Source: Verrucomicrobiota bacterium
GTDB taxonomy: Bacteria > Verrucomicrobiota > Kiritimatiellia > SS1-B-03-39 > UBA6053
Assembly: GCA_020831625.1 (NCBI GenBank)
Contig: JAFIGD010000006.1
Span: forward strand, 1 to 64,000
Direction: 5' to 3'
Length of the DNA: 64,000 nucleotides
Within the stretch, counting starts at the first letter, position 1. Every line of letters starts with the position of its first letter. Position numbers and translations under genes: made by a program. Below, in pieces: positions 1 to 9,050 of the stretch. The notes below the pieces were generated by a model, which was given only the letters and a program-made list of their open reading frames with translations, did not search any database and was not told the DNA's origin.

Positions 1-71
1 CGTCATTCGTCATTCGTCACTCTACACTCGACACTCGTCATTCGTCACTCGTCACTCGTCATTCGTCACTC
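1..71. repeat. Degenerate heptamer tandem array (CGTCAYT)
   Basis: About ten consecutive 7-bp units of the form CGTCATT or CGTCACT, with variants CTACACT and CGACACT, run from the window edge to about position 70, just upstream of htpG. The same heptamer family recurs at 24728-24810. The array may extend to the left outside the window. Its function is unknown. Confidence 0.85.
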
Positions 72-154
72 TTCTCATCACTCCCCCGGCTTGACCTTTT
101 GTCTCAATGCCTTATAGGCCCGACACCGATTTTAACCCGAACCAGGAGAACCCA

Positions 155-2089
155 TTGAGCACGCAAACCAAAACCTTCAAAACCGAAGTCAGTCAACTCC
201 TCGATCTGGTGATTCACTCGCTGTATTCCAACAAGGAGATTTTTCTGCGCGAGTTGGTCTCCAACGCCTCCGACGCCATCGACCGGGCCCGCTTCGAGGC
301 CCTGTCCAACAGCGACCTGCACGAGCCCGAAGGCGGCTGGCGAATCAAGCTGGTCCCGAACAAGGATGAGAACACCCTGACGATCATCGACAATGGCATC
401 GGCATGAACGAGGTCGAGCTGGAAACCAACATCGGCACCATCGCCAACTCCGGCACCAAAGCCTTCCTCAAACAGTTGAAAGAGGCCGAGGCCAAAGACC
501 GGCCCGAACTCATCGGCCAGTTCGGCGTGGGCTTCTACGCCTCCTTCATGGTGGCCGAAAAAGTGGAGATCCTCACCCGCCGCGCCGGCGAAACCCAGGC
601 CTGGCACTGGACCTCAACCGGCGACGGCACCTACGAAATCGAGGAGTCCGCTCGCGAGCAACACGGCACCACCATCACCCTGCATCTGCGCAAAGAAGAG
701 GACGAGGACGGCGCTGAAGACTTCACGGCGGAATATAAACTCCGTGAAATCGTGAAAAAATATTCCGACTACATCGCCTTCCCGGTGGTCATGGACGTGA
801 AACGCTCCGAAAAGGACGAAGAGGCGTCCAAAGAGGGCGAGGATCCCGTCTATAAGGACGTGATCAAAGAGGAAACGCTCAACTCCATGAAGGCGATCTG
901 GACCCGGCCCAAGTCCGAGGTCACCGAGGAGGAGTACCACACCTTCTACAAAGCAGCGTTCCACGACTGGGAGGAGCCCCGCAATATCATCCACTGGTCC
1001 GCCGAGGGCACCACCGAATTCAAAGGTCTGGTATTCATTCCGAAAAAAGCGCCCTTTGATCTGTTTTACAATGACGAGGCCAAAGGCCTGCACCTCTATG
1101 TGAAGCGTGTGTTCATCATGAACGACTGCAAAGAGCTGGTCCCCGGCTACCTGCGCTTCGTGAAGGGTGTGGTCGACAGCGCCGACCTGAGTCTGAATGT
1201 GTCGCGCGAAATCCTCCAGAACAACCCGCTGGTCCGCCGCATCGGCAAAAACGTGGTCAGCAAAGTCCTGAGCACCCTCAAGGACTTGCAGGAAAAAGAC
1301 ACCGAAGCCTACGAGGATTTCTGGAAAGAGTTCGGCAAAGTCGTCAAGGAGGGCATGCATACCGACCACGCCAACAAGGACAAGATCAGCCACCTGCTCC
1401 GCTTCGAGTCCTCCAAAACCGAACCCGGCAAAACCGTTTCGCTCAAGGACTATCTGGACCGCATGCAGCCGGATCAGAAAGAAATCTATTACCTCACCGG
1501 CGAAAGCCGCGCGGTGGTGGAGAACTCCCCGCTGCTGGAAGCTTTCAAAGCCCGCAATCTCGAAGTGCTGTTCCTGACCGACACCATTGACGAGTGGGTC
1601 ATTCCCGCCCTCGACACCTACGAGGAAAAACCGCTCAAGGGCATCCACCGCGGGGATGTCAATCTCGACTCCGAAGAAGAGCAAAAAGAAAAAGAAACCA
1701 AACTCAACGAAGCGAAAGAAACCTACGCCTCCGTTCTGGAGGCCCTCAAAAAAGGTCTCGGCGACAAGATCAAAGAGGTCCGCTTCTCCAAACGCCTCAC
1801 CGATTCGGCGGCGGTGCTCGTGTCCGACGACAGCGGCATCGACGCCAACATGGAGCGAATGATGAAAGCCATGGGGCAGGTCGTTCCCGTCGCTCCGCGC
1901 ATCCTCGAACTCAATCCATCCCACCCGGTTTTGACCAAGCTCAAAACCATGGTGGAGGCGAACGCCGAGGATCCCGAAATCACCGAGTATGCCGAACTCC
2001 TTCGGGATCAGGCTGTGCTCACAGAAGGGGGCGACCTGGAAAATCCCGCCCGCTTCGCTCAGCAAATCAGCAAACTCATGGCGAAATAA
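155..2089 (+). CDS. htpG: Molecular chaperone HtpG (Hsp90 family)
   Basis: Cytosolic ATP-dependent Hsp90-type chaperone of 644 residues, within the normal family range. The N-terminal GHKL ATPase domain shows the LRELVSNASDA motif (about residues 31-41), DNGIGM (79-84) and GQFGVGFYASF (121-131), followed by the middle domain and a C-terminal dimerisation region. An in-frame ATG lies at 107, but I prefer the TTG at 155. It has an AGGAG (144-148) six bases upstream, and the protein then begins with the usual STQTKTFKTEV sequence, whereas the 16 extra residues from 107 look non-homologous. The antiporter gene follows after 6 bp, so co-transcription is likely. Confidence 0.95.
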   Translation: MSTQTKTFKTEVSQLLDLVIHSLYSNKEIFLRELVSNASDAIDRARFEALSNSDLHEPEGGWRIKLVPNKDENTLTIIDNGIGMNEVELETNIGTIANSGTKAFLKQLKEAEAKDRPELIGQFGVGFYASFMVAEKVEILTRRAGETQAWHWTSTGDGTYEIEESAREQHGTTITLHLRKEEDEDGAEDFTAEYKLREIVKKYSDYIAFPVVMDVKRSEKDEEASKEGEDPVYKDVIKEETLNSMKAIWTRPKSEVTEEEYHTFYKAAFHDWEEPRNIIHWSAEGTTEFKGLVFIPKKAPFDLFYNDEAKGLHLYVKRVFIMNDCKELVPGYLRFVKGVVDSADLSLNVSREILQNNPLVRRIGKNVVSKVLSTLKDLQEKDTEAYEDFWKEFGKVVKEGMHTDHANKDKISHLLRFESSKTEPGKTVSLKDYLDRMQPDQKEIYYLTGESRAVVENSPLLEAFKARNLEVLFLTDTIDEWVIPALDTYEEKPLKGIHRGDVNLDSEEEQKEKETKLNEAKETYASVLEALKKGLGDKIKEVRFSKRLTDSAAVLVSDDSGIDANMERMMKAMGQVVPVAPRILELNPSHPVLTKLKTMVEANAEDPEITEYAELLRDQAVLTEGGDLENPARFAQQISKLMAK

Positions 2090-2095
2090 GCTCCC

Positions 2096-3379
2096 GTGAT
2101 TGCCGCGGCCCTCCATGAACCGGAGACCCTGAAAGCCCTGCTCGGCGAACACCCCATGTTCGCCGCGGGGCTTTTGTTGATGTTGGGCTACTTCATCGGC
2201 AAACTCGCCGCCAAACTGAAACTCCCGGAGGTGACCGGGTACATTCTCGCCGGTCTGCTGGTGGGCGAATCGGTGACCGGGATTTTCCCGGCCAAGATGA
2301 ACGAGTCGTTCGCCATCATCACCGAAACCGCGCTCGGTCTCATCGCCCTGGCCATCGGGGTCGAATTCTCCAAATCCAAACTGCGCCGGATCGGCCGGGC
2401 CACCGTCCTGATCAATTTCACCCAGGTGACCGCCACGCTGGTGTTCGTCACCCTGGCACTGCTGCTGATGGGCATGGAGGCCCCCTTCGCCCTGTTGCTG
2501 GGCGCGGTGGCCACCACCACCGCCCCGGCCGCCTCCATGGCGGTCGCCCAGGCCATGCGGGCCCGCGGCAAATTCATCGATTATATTCACAGCGTCATCG
2601 CGCTGGGCGACGCCGGCTGTCTCCTACTGTTCGGACTGATTCTTTCCTTCACCGGCAAACTCATGGGCGCAACCAGCGACGGCTCCACCGATGTGATGTA
2701 CGCCCTCCGCGAGGTCGGTGTCTCGCTGCTGCTCGGTCTTGTGGGCGGCTTTGTGCTCCACCGCGTCACCCGCAACAAAAAAGGCCAGAACGAATTGCTG
2801 ATCCTCACCCTCGGGGTCATTTTCATGAGCACCGCCACCGCGATCATTTTCCACCTGTCCCCCCTGCTCTCCAACATGACCATGGGCTGCGTGCTCGTCA
2901 ACCTCTCCGCCCGCAATCACCGGCTGTTCCGAATTCTGGAGCCCGTCACCCCGCCGCTCTACGCCCTGTTTTTTGTGATTGCCGGAACGGAACTCAATCT
3001 GGAAGTCTTCACCCGCAAAGACCTCGCCCTCATGGGCGGCGTCTATATCCTCGTCCGGGCGCTGGGCAAATACTTCGGAGCCTGGGCGGGCTGCAAGCTC
3101 GGCGGCATTCAGGAGCCGATCCGCTCCAATCTGGGATGGTGCATGCTTCCACAGGCCGGGGTCGCTCTGGGCCTGGTGCTGCTCATTCAAACCTCGCCGG
3201 TGATGCAGCGCCTGTCCGAGTCCCAGGTGGGGGTGCTCAACGATATGGTCAATATTATCCTGATGTCGGTTTTTGTGAATGAACTGGTTGGACCGCCCCT
3301 GCTCAAAATGGCGATCCTCAAGGGCAATCAGGACCCGGATCCCGAAGACGAAGAGGAGAACGATCATGAATTTCTATGA
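2096..3379 (+). CDS. Cation:proton antiporter, CPA2/Kef type, membrane domain only
   Basis: Inner-membrane protein of 427 residues made almost entirely of hydrophobic helices (about 11-13 predicted by eye), resembling the monovalent cation:proton antiporter 2 (Kef/NapA-like) family. Family-like sequences include KLPEVTGYILAGLLVGES near the N terminus and the following glycine-rich helices. There is no TrkA-N/RCK nucleotide-binding domain; the protein ends in an acidic tail rich in Asp and Glu. The GTG at 2096 lies 6 bp after htpG; an ATG at 2157 is an alternative. Its last 14 nt overlap the EIIA-PII gene, which suggests that the separate downstream protein replaces the missing C-terminal regulatory domain. 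Substrate ion cannot be read from sequence. Confidence 0.9.
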   Translation: MIAAALHEPETLKALLGEHPMFAAGLLLMLGYFIGKLAAKLKLPEVTGYILAGLLVGESVTGIFPAKMNESFAIITETALGLIALAIGVEFSKSKLRRIGRATVLINFTQVTATLVFVTLALLLMGMEAPFALLLGAVATTTAPAASMAVAQAMRARGKFIDYIHSVIALGDAGCLLLFGLILSFTGKLMGATSDGSTDVMYALREVGVSLLLGLVGGFVLHRVTRNKKGQNELLILTLGVIFMSTATAIIFHLSPLLSNMTMGCVLVNLSARNHRLFRILEPVTPPLYALFFVIAGTELNLEVFTRKDLALMGGVYILVRALGKYFGAWAGCKLGGIQEPIRSNLGWCMLPQAGVALGLVLLIQTSPVMQRLSESQVGVLNDMVNIILMSVFVNELVGPPLLKMAILKGNQDPDPEDEEENDHEFL

Positions 3380-4187
3380 GATCACCTGCGAAGCCGCCTG
3401 CACGGCCAACATCCCCGCCCGCCACCGCGAAGATCTGCTGAAGGCCGCCGCCCACAAAGCCATGTCCGCGCCGGCCCTGAAGGCGCTCGGGGAGGACCGC
3501 ATCTACAATGCGCTGCTCGACCGTGAACACCAGGGCAGCACCGGTTTCGGCGGCGGCGCCGCGATCCCCCACGCCCGCTTCGACGAACTCGATGAATTCG
3601 TCCTGTTTATCGTCACCAGCCGGCATCCCATCGATTTCGAGGCGGTCGACAACAAAAAAGTCACCGTGTTTTTCATTCTCATCGGCCCCTCAAACGCGGT
3701 CAAAGAACACCTCAAGGCGCTCGCGGGCATCTCGACCGTCATCGCCAGAACCAATCTGGTGGCCGAACTCAAACTCGCGTCCGACGGGTCGGTGCTGTAC
3801 GAAAACTTTCTCAGCAAAACCCGGGACGAGAAACCCGCCAAGCTTCAGAAAAAACAGAAACTTCTCGTGGTGGTCCTCTACGAGGAGGACCGCTTTTACG
3901 ATCTGCTGGAGTATTTTCTCGAAGAGGGCATCGACGGGGCCACGGTGATCGACTCCATCGGCATGGGCAAATATATTTCCAATATTCCCCTGTTCTCCAG
4001 TTTCGTGAGCTTCATGAACGAGGACCACAACCAAAGCCGGACCATCATCGCCACCGTGCCCGAAAATCAGGTGGAGCAGATTGTCAACGGCATTGAGGAC
4101 ATCACCGGCGATCTCGACAAAACCCAGGGCGCGATGATCATGGTGCTGGACCTGGCCTTCACCAAAGGCTCCATGAAAATGATGTGA
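3366..4187 (+). CDS. PTS EIIA-like domain fused to a PII-like domain; probable antiporter regulator
   Basis: Soluble 273-residue protein. Residues 1 to about 150 resemble the fructose/nitrogen-type PTS EIIA domain, with the phosphorylation-site-like motif GGGAAIPHAR (candidate phospho-histidine H69). Residues from about 165 to the end have the strand-helix pattern of a PII/CutA-like fold: LLVVVLYEEDRFYDLLEYF, then EGIDGATVIDSIGMGKYI, and IIATVPENQVEQIV. The start at 3366 is set by GAGGAGAA upstream and overlaps the antiporter gene. No sugar-transport EIIB or EIIC is nearby. I infer that the protein senses phosphorylation state or a small ligand and gates the antiporter. The EIIA call is firm; the PII call is by visual similarity. 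Confidence 0.82.
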   Translation: MNFYEITCEAACTANIPARHREDLLKAAAHKAMSAPALKALGEDRIYNALLDREHQGSTGFGGGAAIPHARFDELDEFVLFIVTSRHPIDFEAVDNKKVTVFFILIGPSNAVKEHLKALAGISTVIARTNLVAELKLASDGSVLYENFLSKTRDEKPAKLQKKQKLLVVVLYEEDRFYDLLEYFLEEGIDGATVIDSIGMGKYISNIPLFSSFVSFMNEDHNQSRTIIATVPENQVEQIVNGIEDITGDLDKTQGAMIMVLDLAFTKGSMKMM

Positions 4188-4221
4188 GCCGAAAAGAATG
4201 CGGGCACGGCCCGCGGACGGG

Positions 4222-5175
4222 TTAAATGTCTTTCCGGGGTTTGATCCGGAGTTCGGGGTGCACCGCCGCCACAAAGCTGTTCGCGGGAACCGATTCATTC
4301 AAAAACACGTTGGCGCCGATGGTGCTCCCGCTGCCGATCACCGTGTCCCCGCCCAGAATGGTGCTGTTGGCATAAATCACCACATCGCTCTCCACCGTGG
4401 GATGCCGCTTGACGTGCTTGATCGGCAGTCCGTTTTCGTCCAGGGGAAAACTTTTCGCGCCCAGGGTCACGCCCTGATAAATTTTCACCCGGTCGCCGAT
4501 CACCGTGGTTTCGCCCACCACCACTCCCGTGGCGTGATCGATGAAAAAACTTCGCCCCACGGTCGCGCCGGGATGCAGATCCACCCCCGTTTTGGCGTGG
4601 GTCCATTCGCTCATAATCCTCGGCACCACCGGGACATCCAGCCGGTACAGCTCGTGCGCGAGCCGGTGCGCCGCGATGGCCAGAAGCCCCGGATACGCCA
4701 ACTGCACCTCGGCATAGGTCAACGCCGCCGGATCCCCGTCATACGCCGCCCGGATATCATCAATCACAAATTCCCGAATACAGGGAAACGACCCGAAAAA
4801 AGCCTCCAGAATCCTCTGGGATTCGGCGCGGACATCCAGACCGGAAGGCATCTCCCCCTCGGTCATGGCCGCCCGTCCGTACCAGCGGAACGGCAGACTG
4901 CGCTCAATCTGAGGGCGGAGATGCCGCCAGGCGTGGCTTAACCGGCGCAATAAAAAAACGCTGAATTCATCGATGCCGATGCTGCCAGGATTCATCCGGC
5001 CCGGCAAAAGCAGGTCGATCAACATCCGCAAGGCCGAAACCACCTCGGCGGGATCGGGATAATCCGACAGGATATTCTCCGGAAGATCCTCGGCGGCATC
5101 CTGATACAGGGGATGCAGGCGGCGGACGGTGTCATATAAAAACTGGCTGGGCTGATCGTGTTCATTCTGCGTCAT
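4222..5175 (-). CDS. cysE: Serine O-acetyltransferase
   Basis: Acetyl-CoA-dependent acetylation of L-serine to O-acetylserine, the first step of cysteine synthesis; the partner cysK lies at 17309-18241. The protein has 317 residues: an alpha-helical N-terminal region (to about 190) and a left-handed beta-helix of hexapeptide repeats. Conserved sequences GVDLHPGATVGRSFFIDHAT and GVVVGETTVIGD include the catalytic-type histidines. The start ATG at 5175 has AGGAT upstream; the much longer upstream open frame is antisense to the next gene and is not real. It is divergent from the hydrolase at 5254 with about 80 bp between them, which should hold both promoters. Confidence 0.93.
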   Translation of the reverse strand: MTQNEHDQPSQFLYDTVRRLHPLYQDAAEDLPENILSDYPDPAEVVSALRMLIDLLLPGRMNPGSIGIDEFSVFLLRRLSHAWRHLRPQIERSLPFRWYGRAAMTEGEMPSGLDVRAESQRILEAFFGSFPCIREFVIDDIRAAYDGDPAALTYAEVQLAYPGLLAIAAHRLAHELYRLDVPVVPRIMSEWTHAKTGVDLHPGATVGRSFFIDHATGVVVGETTVIGDRVKIYQGVTLGAKSFPLDENGLPIKHVKRHPTVESDVVIYANSTILGGDTVIGSGSTIGANVFLNESVPANSFVAAVHPELRIKPRKDI

Positions 5176-5253
5176 ACCGTAAATCCTAGCGGCACGGAAG
5201 AGAACTGTCCACTTTTGATTCCATCCTTTTTTGAAATCGGCTATAGCGTTCCC

Positions 5254-6615
5254 ATGTCCTCCGCCGCATCCACTTCCGGGATTCTGAACCGCGTCCGCAG
5301 CACCGTCCTGGCCACTGCCGCGGGCTTTCCGCGCGAATCCGAGATCCACTCCCTGCGCGGGCGCCTGACCCCGGCCCTGGAACGCGGCTATTTCACGCCG
5401 TCCGAAGATGAACAGATCCGGGAACTCTACGCCCGCTATCTCCACGCCCGCACCGCGCTCTATCTCTCTCTCGAAGAGCTCCGCAAACAGCTCCCCCGGT
5501 GGCACCGCGCCAAAAACCCCGAAGCGGTTCAGGCTTTTCTCCTGGGATGGACCTCGGGTTGCATCCTCATGCGGGCCGCACGCTATCTGGTGACCGAATT
5601 TTACCCGTCCCCCGCTCTCCGGAAACTCCTCAACGAGGCCGAACCCCGTTACGGAATTCCCGAAGGCAGTCTCGATCAGATCTATCGCACCGCCACCCAT
5701 CCGCTGGTGTTGCTGCGCTTTCTTCACGCCGCCCGCTTTGCGGAACGGCATGCCGATCAAATCGAGGCGCTCAGGGACTGTGCCGAATATACCGGCATCC
5801 TCGAACTCCTGGATCAAGAACAGGCCTTTATCGAACGGCAGACCCGTAAACATGCCCGCGCCCTGCTTGAAAACCGCTGGAGCCGCCTGCGCGCGAAGCC
5901 CGGCCTGACCTATCAGCGGATCATGTGGGAAATTTTTGAAACCTCCGGCCGCGCCATCGCCGAAATGCGGAATCCGTTTCACCGCAAACGGGTCACCCGC
6001 AAAATCCGCCGCCAGGTTTCCGAGGTTCTTCAACCCGGTGATATTCTGATTACCCGCCACGACGACGCGCTCAGCAATCTCTTTCTCCCCGGCTTCTGGC
6101 CCCATTCGGCCCTGATCATCGGTCACACCGGGCAACGCGAGGCCCTCGGCATCCAAGTCGATTCCCGGCGCCGGCTCGCCGCCCGGCCGCCCCTGTGTGT
6201 TCTGGAGGCCAAAAAAGACGGCGTCCGCTTCCGCTCCCTGCGTGAAACCCTCCGGGTGGACGCTTTTGTTCTCCTCCGCCCCCGCACACTCAGCGAAAGT
6301 GATCTGAAATCGGTTATCGAACGCGCCTTTTCCCATGAAGGGAAACTGTATGACTTCAGCTTCGATTTCACCCGCGCCGACCGTCTCGTCTGCACCGAAG
6401 TCATCTACCGCAGTTTTGAAGGGTTCGGCGATATCGCCTTCACCTTGCGGCGCCGGGCGGGACGCTTCACCCTCTCCGCCGAGGATCTTCTCCGGCAAAG
6501 CCTCCAAACGAACCTGTTTGATGTGGTCCTGCTCTACGGAATTCCCGGAAATCACATCTTCAGCGGCGAGCGGGCCCGACAAATTTTACTGAGATCCCTA
6601 TCTATGATACAATAA
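5254..6615 (+). CDS. YiiX/YebB-like NlpC/P60-family cysteine hydrolase
   Basis: Protein of 453 residues. The first 250 or so residues are helical and basic without a recognised domain. The C-terminal part has the circularly permuted NlpC/P60 (YiiX) pattern: QPGDILITRHDDALS, then FWPHSALIIG with the candidate catalytic His, and later DRLVCTEVIYRSF with the candidate Cys. Members of this family are predicted amidases or acyltransferases acting on peptides or lipids. The ATG at 5254 begins MSSAAST; an in-frame upstream ATG at 5158 would overlap cysE. No signal peptide is evident, so a cytoplasmic location is likely. A 6-bp inverted repeat (GATACA-ATAA-TGTATC, 6606-6621) spans the stop codon. Confidence 0.8.
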   Translation: MSSAASTSGILNRVRSTVLATAAGFPRESEIHSLRGRLTPALERGYFTPSEDEQIRELYARYLHARTALYLSLEELRKQLPRWHRAKNPEAVQAFLLGWTSGCILMRAARYLVTEFYPSPALRKLLNEAEPRYGIPEGSLDQIYRTATHPLVLLRFLHAARFAERHADQIEALRDCAEYTGILELLDQEQAFIERQTRKHARALLENRWSRLRAKPGLTYQRIMWEIFETSGRAIAEMRNPFHRKRVTRKIRRQVSEVLQPGDILITRHDDALSNLFLPGFWPHSALIIGHTGQREALGIQVDSRRRLAARPPLCVLEAKKDGVRFRSLRETLRVDAFVLLRPRTLSESDLKSVIERAFSHEGKLYDFSFDFTRADRLVCTEVIYRSFEGFGDIAFTLRRRAGRFTLSAEDLLRQSLQTNLFDVVLLYGIPGNHIFSGERARQILLRSLSMIQ

Positions 6616-6714
6616 TGTATCGCTAGGTTTCAATAACGACATTTTAACATTAATTCAGTTGAACGAACAGATTCCAATCGTATCAAAGGACATCAGAACG
6701 ACCCGAAAGGCAGT

Positions 6715-7347
6715 ATGATTTTAGTCGCAATCACCCTTGAAACCCCCAAACACCTCAAGCAATTTTTACCCTACCTCTCAGTTTTGAACGAGAGATACCA
6801 CCCCTTTTTAGGACAGGCCATTACAGAAATCGAGCCTGGAAAATGGGTCTCCTCTGTGAAACCCTTCCACGCGGGAATCTTCCCCTATCTCTGCATGGAT
6901 GCAATGATCTACACCGGGCAGGCCCATACAAGGCTCTATTTTGCAAATGATATACTCGATTTTTCGATGGATCAGGAGGTGTCCGAAAGTGATATCAGCC
7001 GGCTGATGCAGCAAAACCCGTCAGAAACCAATCCGAAGTCCCAAAAAGCCTGCAGCCATTACCAGGGATTCGGCCGCCGCATTGACATGGCCCTGAACGC
7101 CATTGGACGTCTTGTCTTCGATTCGCTGCACTCCTTGACAAAAGTTGAGACGGATGTGCTCCGGGAATTGCGCCGCTTACAGTTTGATCACTATAGGGAC
7201 CCGTGTATCACCCGCACCTACGGACTTCAGAAACAAGTGGCCTCCAAACTCGGGAAATCTCCGGTCGCGGTGCATAAATCCCTGAAAAGTTCGAAGTATG
7301 AATTGTTGGCGGACAGCGCCAACACCATGAAGTCGATCCTGGCGTAA
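6715..7347 (+). CDS. Hypothetical protein with a C-terminal helix-turn-helix-like segment
   Basis: Unrecognised 210-residue protein. The first 100 residues are mixed alpha/beta. The region around residues 165-205 (TYGLQKQVASKLGKSPVAVH followed by KSLKSSKYELLADS) looks like a helix-turn-helix of the kind in SatD-like or sigma-region-4-like proteins, so DNA binding is possible. Base composition is more AT-rich than its neighbours, and the 99-bp upstream gap is also AT-rich. It converges on mlaD with only 9 bp between the stop codons. Regulatory function is a guess from the helix-turn-helix alone. Confidence 0.6.
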   Translation: MILVAITLETPKHLKQFLPYLSVLNERYHPFLGQAITEIEPGKWVSSVKPFHAGIFPYLCMDAMIYTGQAHTRLYFANDILDFSMDQEVSESDISRLMQQNPSETNPKSQKACSHYQGFGRRIDMALNAIGRLVFDSLHSLTKVETDVLRELRRLQFDHYRDPCITRTYGLQKQVASKLGKSPVAVHKSLKSSKYELLADSANTMKSILA

Positions 7348-7356
7348 GCGTTAGGC

Positions 7357-8283
7357 TCAGAATGCGCCGAAAAAGATTGAGCTGAACGTGGTGATCGGCG
7401 AAGTCTCCCGGAAGTCATCCAGTGTCGCCCGGGCCTCATCCACCAAAGACTCCACTTTGCGGTAAAGCACATCCTCGGTCATTAACAGGGTCAACGTTCC
7501 CTGTTCCTCGGTCAACCGTTCCGTAAACTCCCGAAGGCCGGCAATCGTGGCGCTGAGATCCTCATAAAGTTGCGCATCCGAACTCAACAGTTTGCCCACC
7601 GTGCCTTCTCCCTGCTCTATCCGGGAGAACACCCGTTTGGCATCCGCCGAAACCTCATTGAAGTTCTCGGTAAGGGCTAACAATTGGTCGTGCAGAGCTG
7701 AATCGTTGATCAGCCGGGCGATCGTCCCCTCCCCTTGATCCACTTTTTCGGAAATGGCGCGTAAATTGCCGGTGAAGCCCTGGATATCCTCCAGAATCCC
7801 GCCGTCCACAAGGGCCTCTCGGATCAAATGAATGGTCTGGGTGGCCTCATCAAGGAGATTGGTCACCGGCTGGCCTTTGAGGGCGGCATAGCCCTCCTCC
7901 GGCAACAGCGGGCGGGATTCGGATCCCTCATCCACCAGAAGCCGCATCCCCCCCAACATCGAGGAGGGTTCAATGATAAATCGATAATCCTCATGCAGCT
8001 CCACCGAACGGGTCAGGCGGAGCTTTAAATTCACGCCCCGCCCGCTGCTCGGCACATTGATTTCGTTGACATTTCCGATCTGCACCCCGCGCATAAACAC
8101 CGGCTCCCCGTTGCGGAGGCCGCCGATATTCTCGAAATGCACATCCAGAAAATAAGCCCGCTCAAAAAAGCGGTTCTGACTGATCACCAGGGTCAGGGTC
8201 AACAGCACCACCAGAATCACAAACATAAAAGCGCCCACCACAATTTCGGTGGTCACATCACTACGGCGTTTTTTGGAACTCAT
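7357..8283 (-). CDS. mlaD: MlaD-family (MCE domain) lipid-transport substrate-binding protein
   Basis: Periplasmic, membrane-anchored lipid-binding subunit of an Mla-type ABC transporter. The 308-residue protein has one N-terminal transmembrane helix (about 15-37), an MCE domain (about 40-120, including the family-like GLRNGEPVFMRGVQIGNV), then a long helical, coiled-coil-rich tail. The tail is longer than in E. coli MlaD (183 aa) and resembles longer MCE proteins of other phyla. It is the last gene of the operon and overlaps mlaF by 4 nt. It would move phospholipids between inner and outer membrane together with MlaE and MlaF. Confidence 0.93.
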   Translation of the reverse strand: MSSKKRRSDVTTEIVVGAFMFVILVVLLTLTLVISQNRFFERAYFLDVHFENIGGLRNGEPVFMRGVQIGNVNEINVPSSGRGVNLKLRLTRSVELHEDYRFIIEPSSMLGGMRLLVDEGSESRPLLPEEGYAALKGQPVTNLLDEATQTIHLIREALVDGGILEDIQGFTGNLRAISEKVDQGEGTIARLINDSALHDQLLALTENFNEVSADAKRVFSRIEQGEGTVGKLLSSDAQLYEDLSATIAGLREFTERLTEEQGTLTLLMTEDVLYRKVESLVDEARATLDDFRETSPITTFSSIFFGAF

Positions 8284-9050
8284 TTCAGAATCCTTTCAGG
8301 AAAATCATCAAAAAAATCGGGGTTAATGCACTGGGAATCGAGAAATCCCCGCACAATTTCATTCTTCGAATGCAGAAACTCACGGGGCGGGGTGACTTCC
8401 AGCACGGTGCCCTGATGCAGCATGGCGATCCGGTCGGAAATCGTCAGAGCGCTGATCATATCGTGCGTCACCACCACACTGGTCACACCCAGGTCCTTCT
8501 GCAAGGTGAAAATCAGTTCATCAATTGTGCGGGACGTCACCGGATCCAGACCCGAGGTCGGCTCGTCATACAGCAGAATATCCGGTTCCGTGACCACCGC
8601 CCGGGCCAGCCCCGCCCGTTTCTGCATCCCCCCGGAGATATCCGCCGGCAACTTTTCCGCAGCCTCCTCCAGCCCCACTTTCGCCAGCACGCTTTCCACC
8701 CGCTCATGAATTTCAGATTCCGGAAATTTTCCGTTTTCGCGGAGCGGCAACGCCACATTTTCAAACACCGTCAGCCACTGCAGCAACGCCGCGCTTTGAA
8801 AGAGATATCCGAACCGCTTGCGGACCTCCTCCAGTTCGCGTCCGTCCAGTTCGTTGATATTGATGCCGTCAATCACCACCTCGCCCTCCGTGGCCTTCAA
8901 TAAACGGACCATATGTTTCAACGTCACGCTTTTTCCGGCCCCCGAGGTTCCCACCAGGGAGATCGTTTCGCCGGGATGCACATGAAGATTAAACCCGCGC
9001 AACACGGGTTTTTCTCCGAACACCTTAATCACATTGTTGAAGCGAATCAT
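8280..9050 (-). CDS. mlaF: MlaF-like ABC transporter ATP-binding protein
   Basis: Cytoplasmic ATPase of 256 residues powering the Mla lipid transporter. It shows Walker A (GTSGAGKSVTLKH), Q-loop, the ABC signature (DISGGMQKRAGLARA) and Walker B (PDILLYDEPTSGLDPVT), all typical of the MlaF/MKL subfamily. The start ATG at 9050 overlaps the mlaE stop by 4 nt, and its end overlaps mlaD by 4 nt, so the three genes are translationally coupled. Confidence 0.95.
   Translation of the reverse strand: MIRFNNVIKVFGEKPVLRGFNLHVHPGETISLVGTSGAGKSVTLKHMVRLLKATEGEVVIDGININELDGRELEEVRKRFGYLFQSAALLQWLTVFENVALPLRENGKFPESEIHERVESVLAKVGLEEAAEKLPADISGGMQKRAGLARAVVTEPDILLYDEPTSGLDPVTSRTIDELIFTLQKDLGVTSVVVTHDMISALTISDRIAMLHQGTVLEVTPPREFLHSKNEIVRGFLDSQCINPDFFDDFPERILK

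Noticed and set aside
614-2590. 658-codon reading frame antisense to htpG and the antiporter gene
   Set aside because: Gly/Glu/His-rich composition typical of the antisense frame of GC-biased genes; no ribosome-binding site and no recognisable domain; the plus-strand genes are certain.
5176-6582. N-terminal extension of cysE to 786 codons
   Set aside because: The extension is fully antisense to the YiiX-like gene; the ATG at 5175 has its own ribosome-binding site and gives a normal-length enzyme.
7349-7356. GTTAGGC box after the HTH gene at 6715-7347
   Set aside because: Single 7-mer between convergent genes with no partner box or hairpin; expected by chance.
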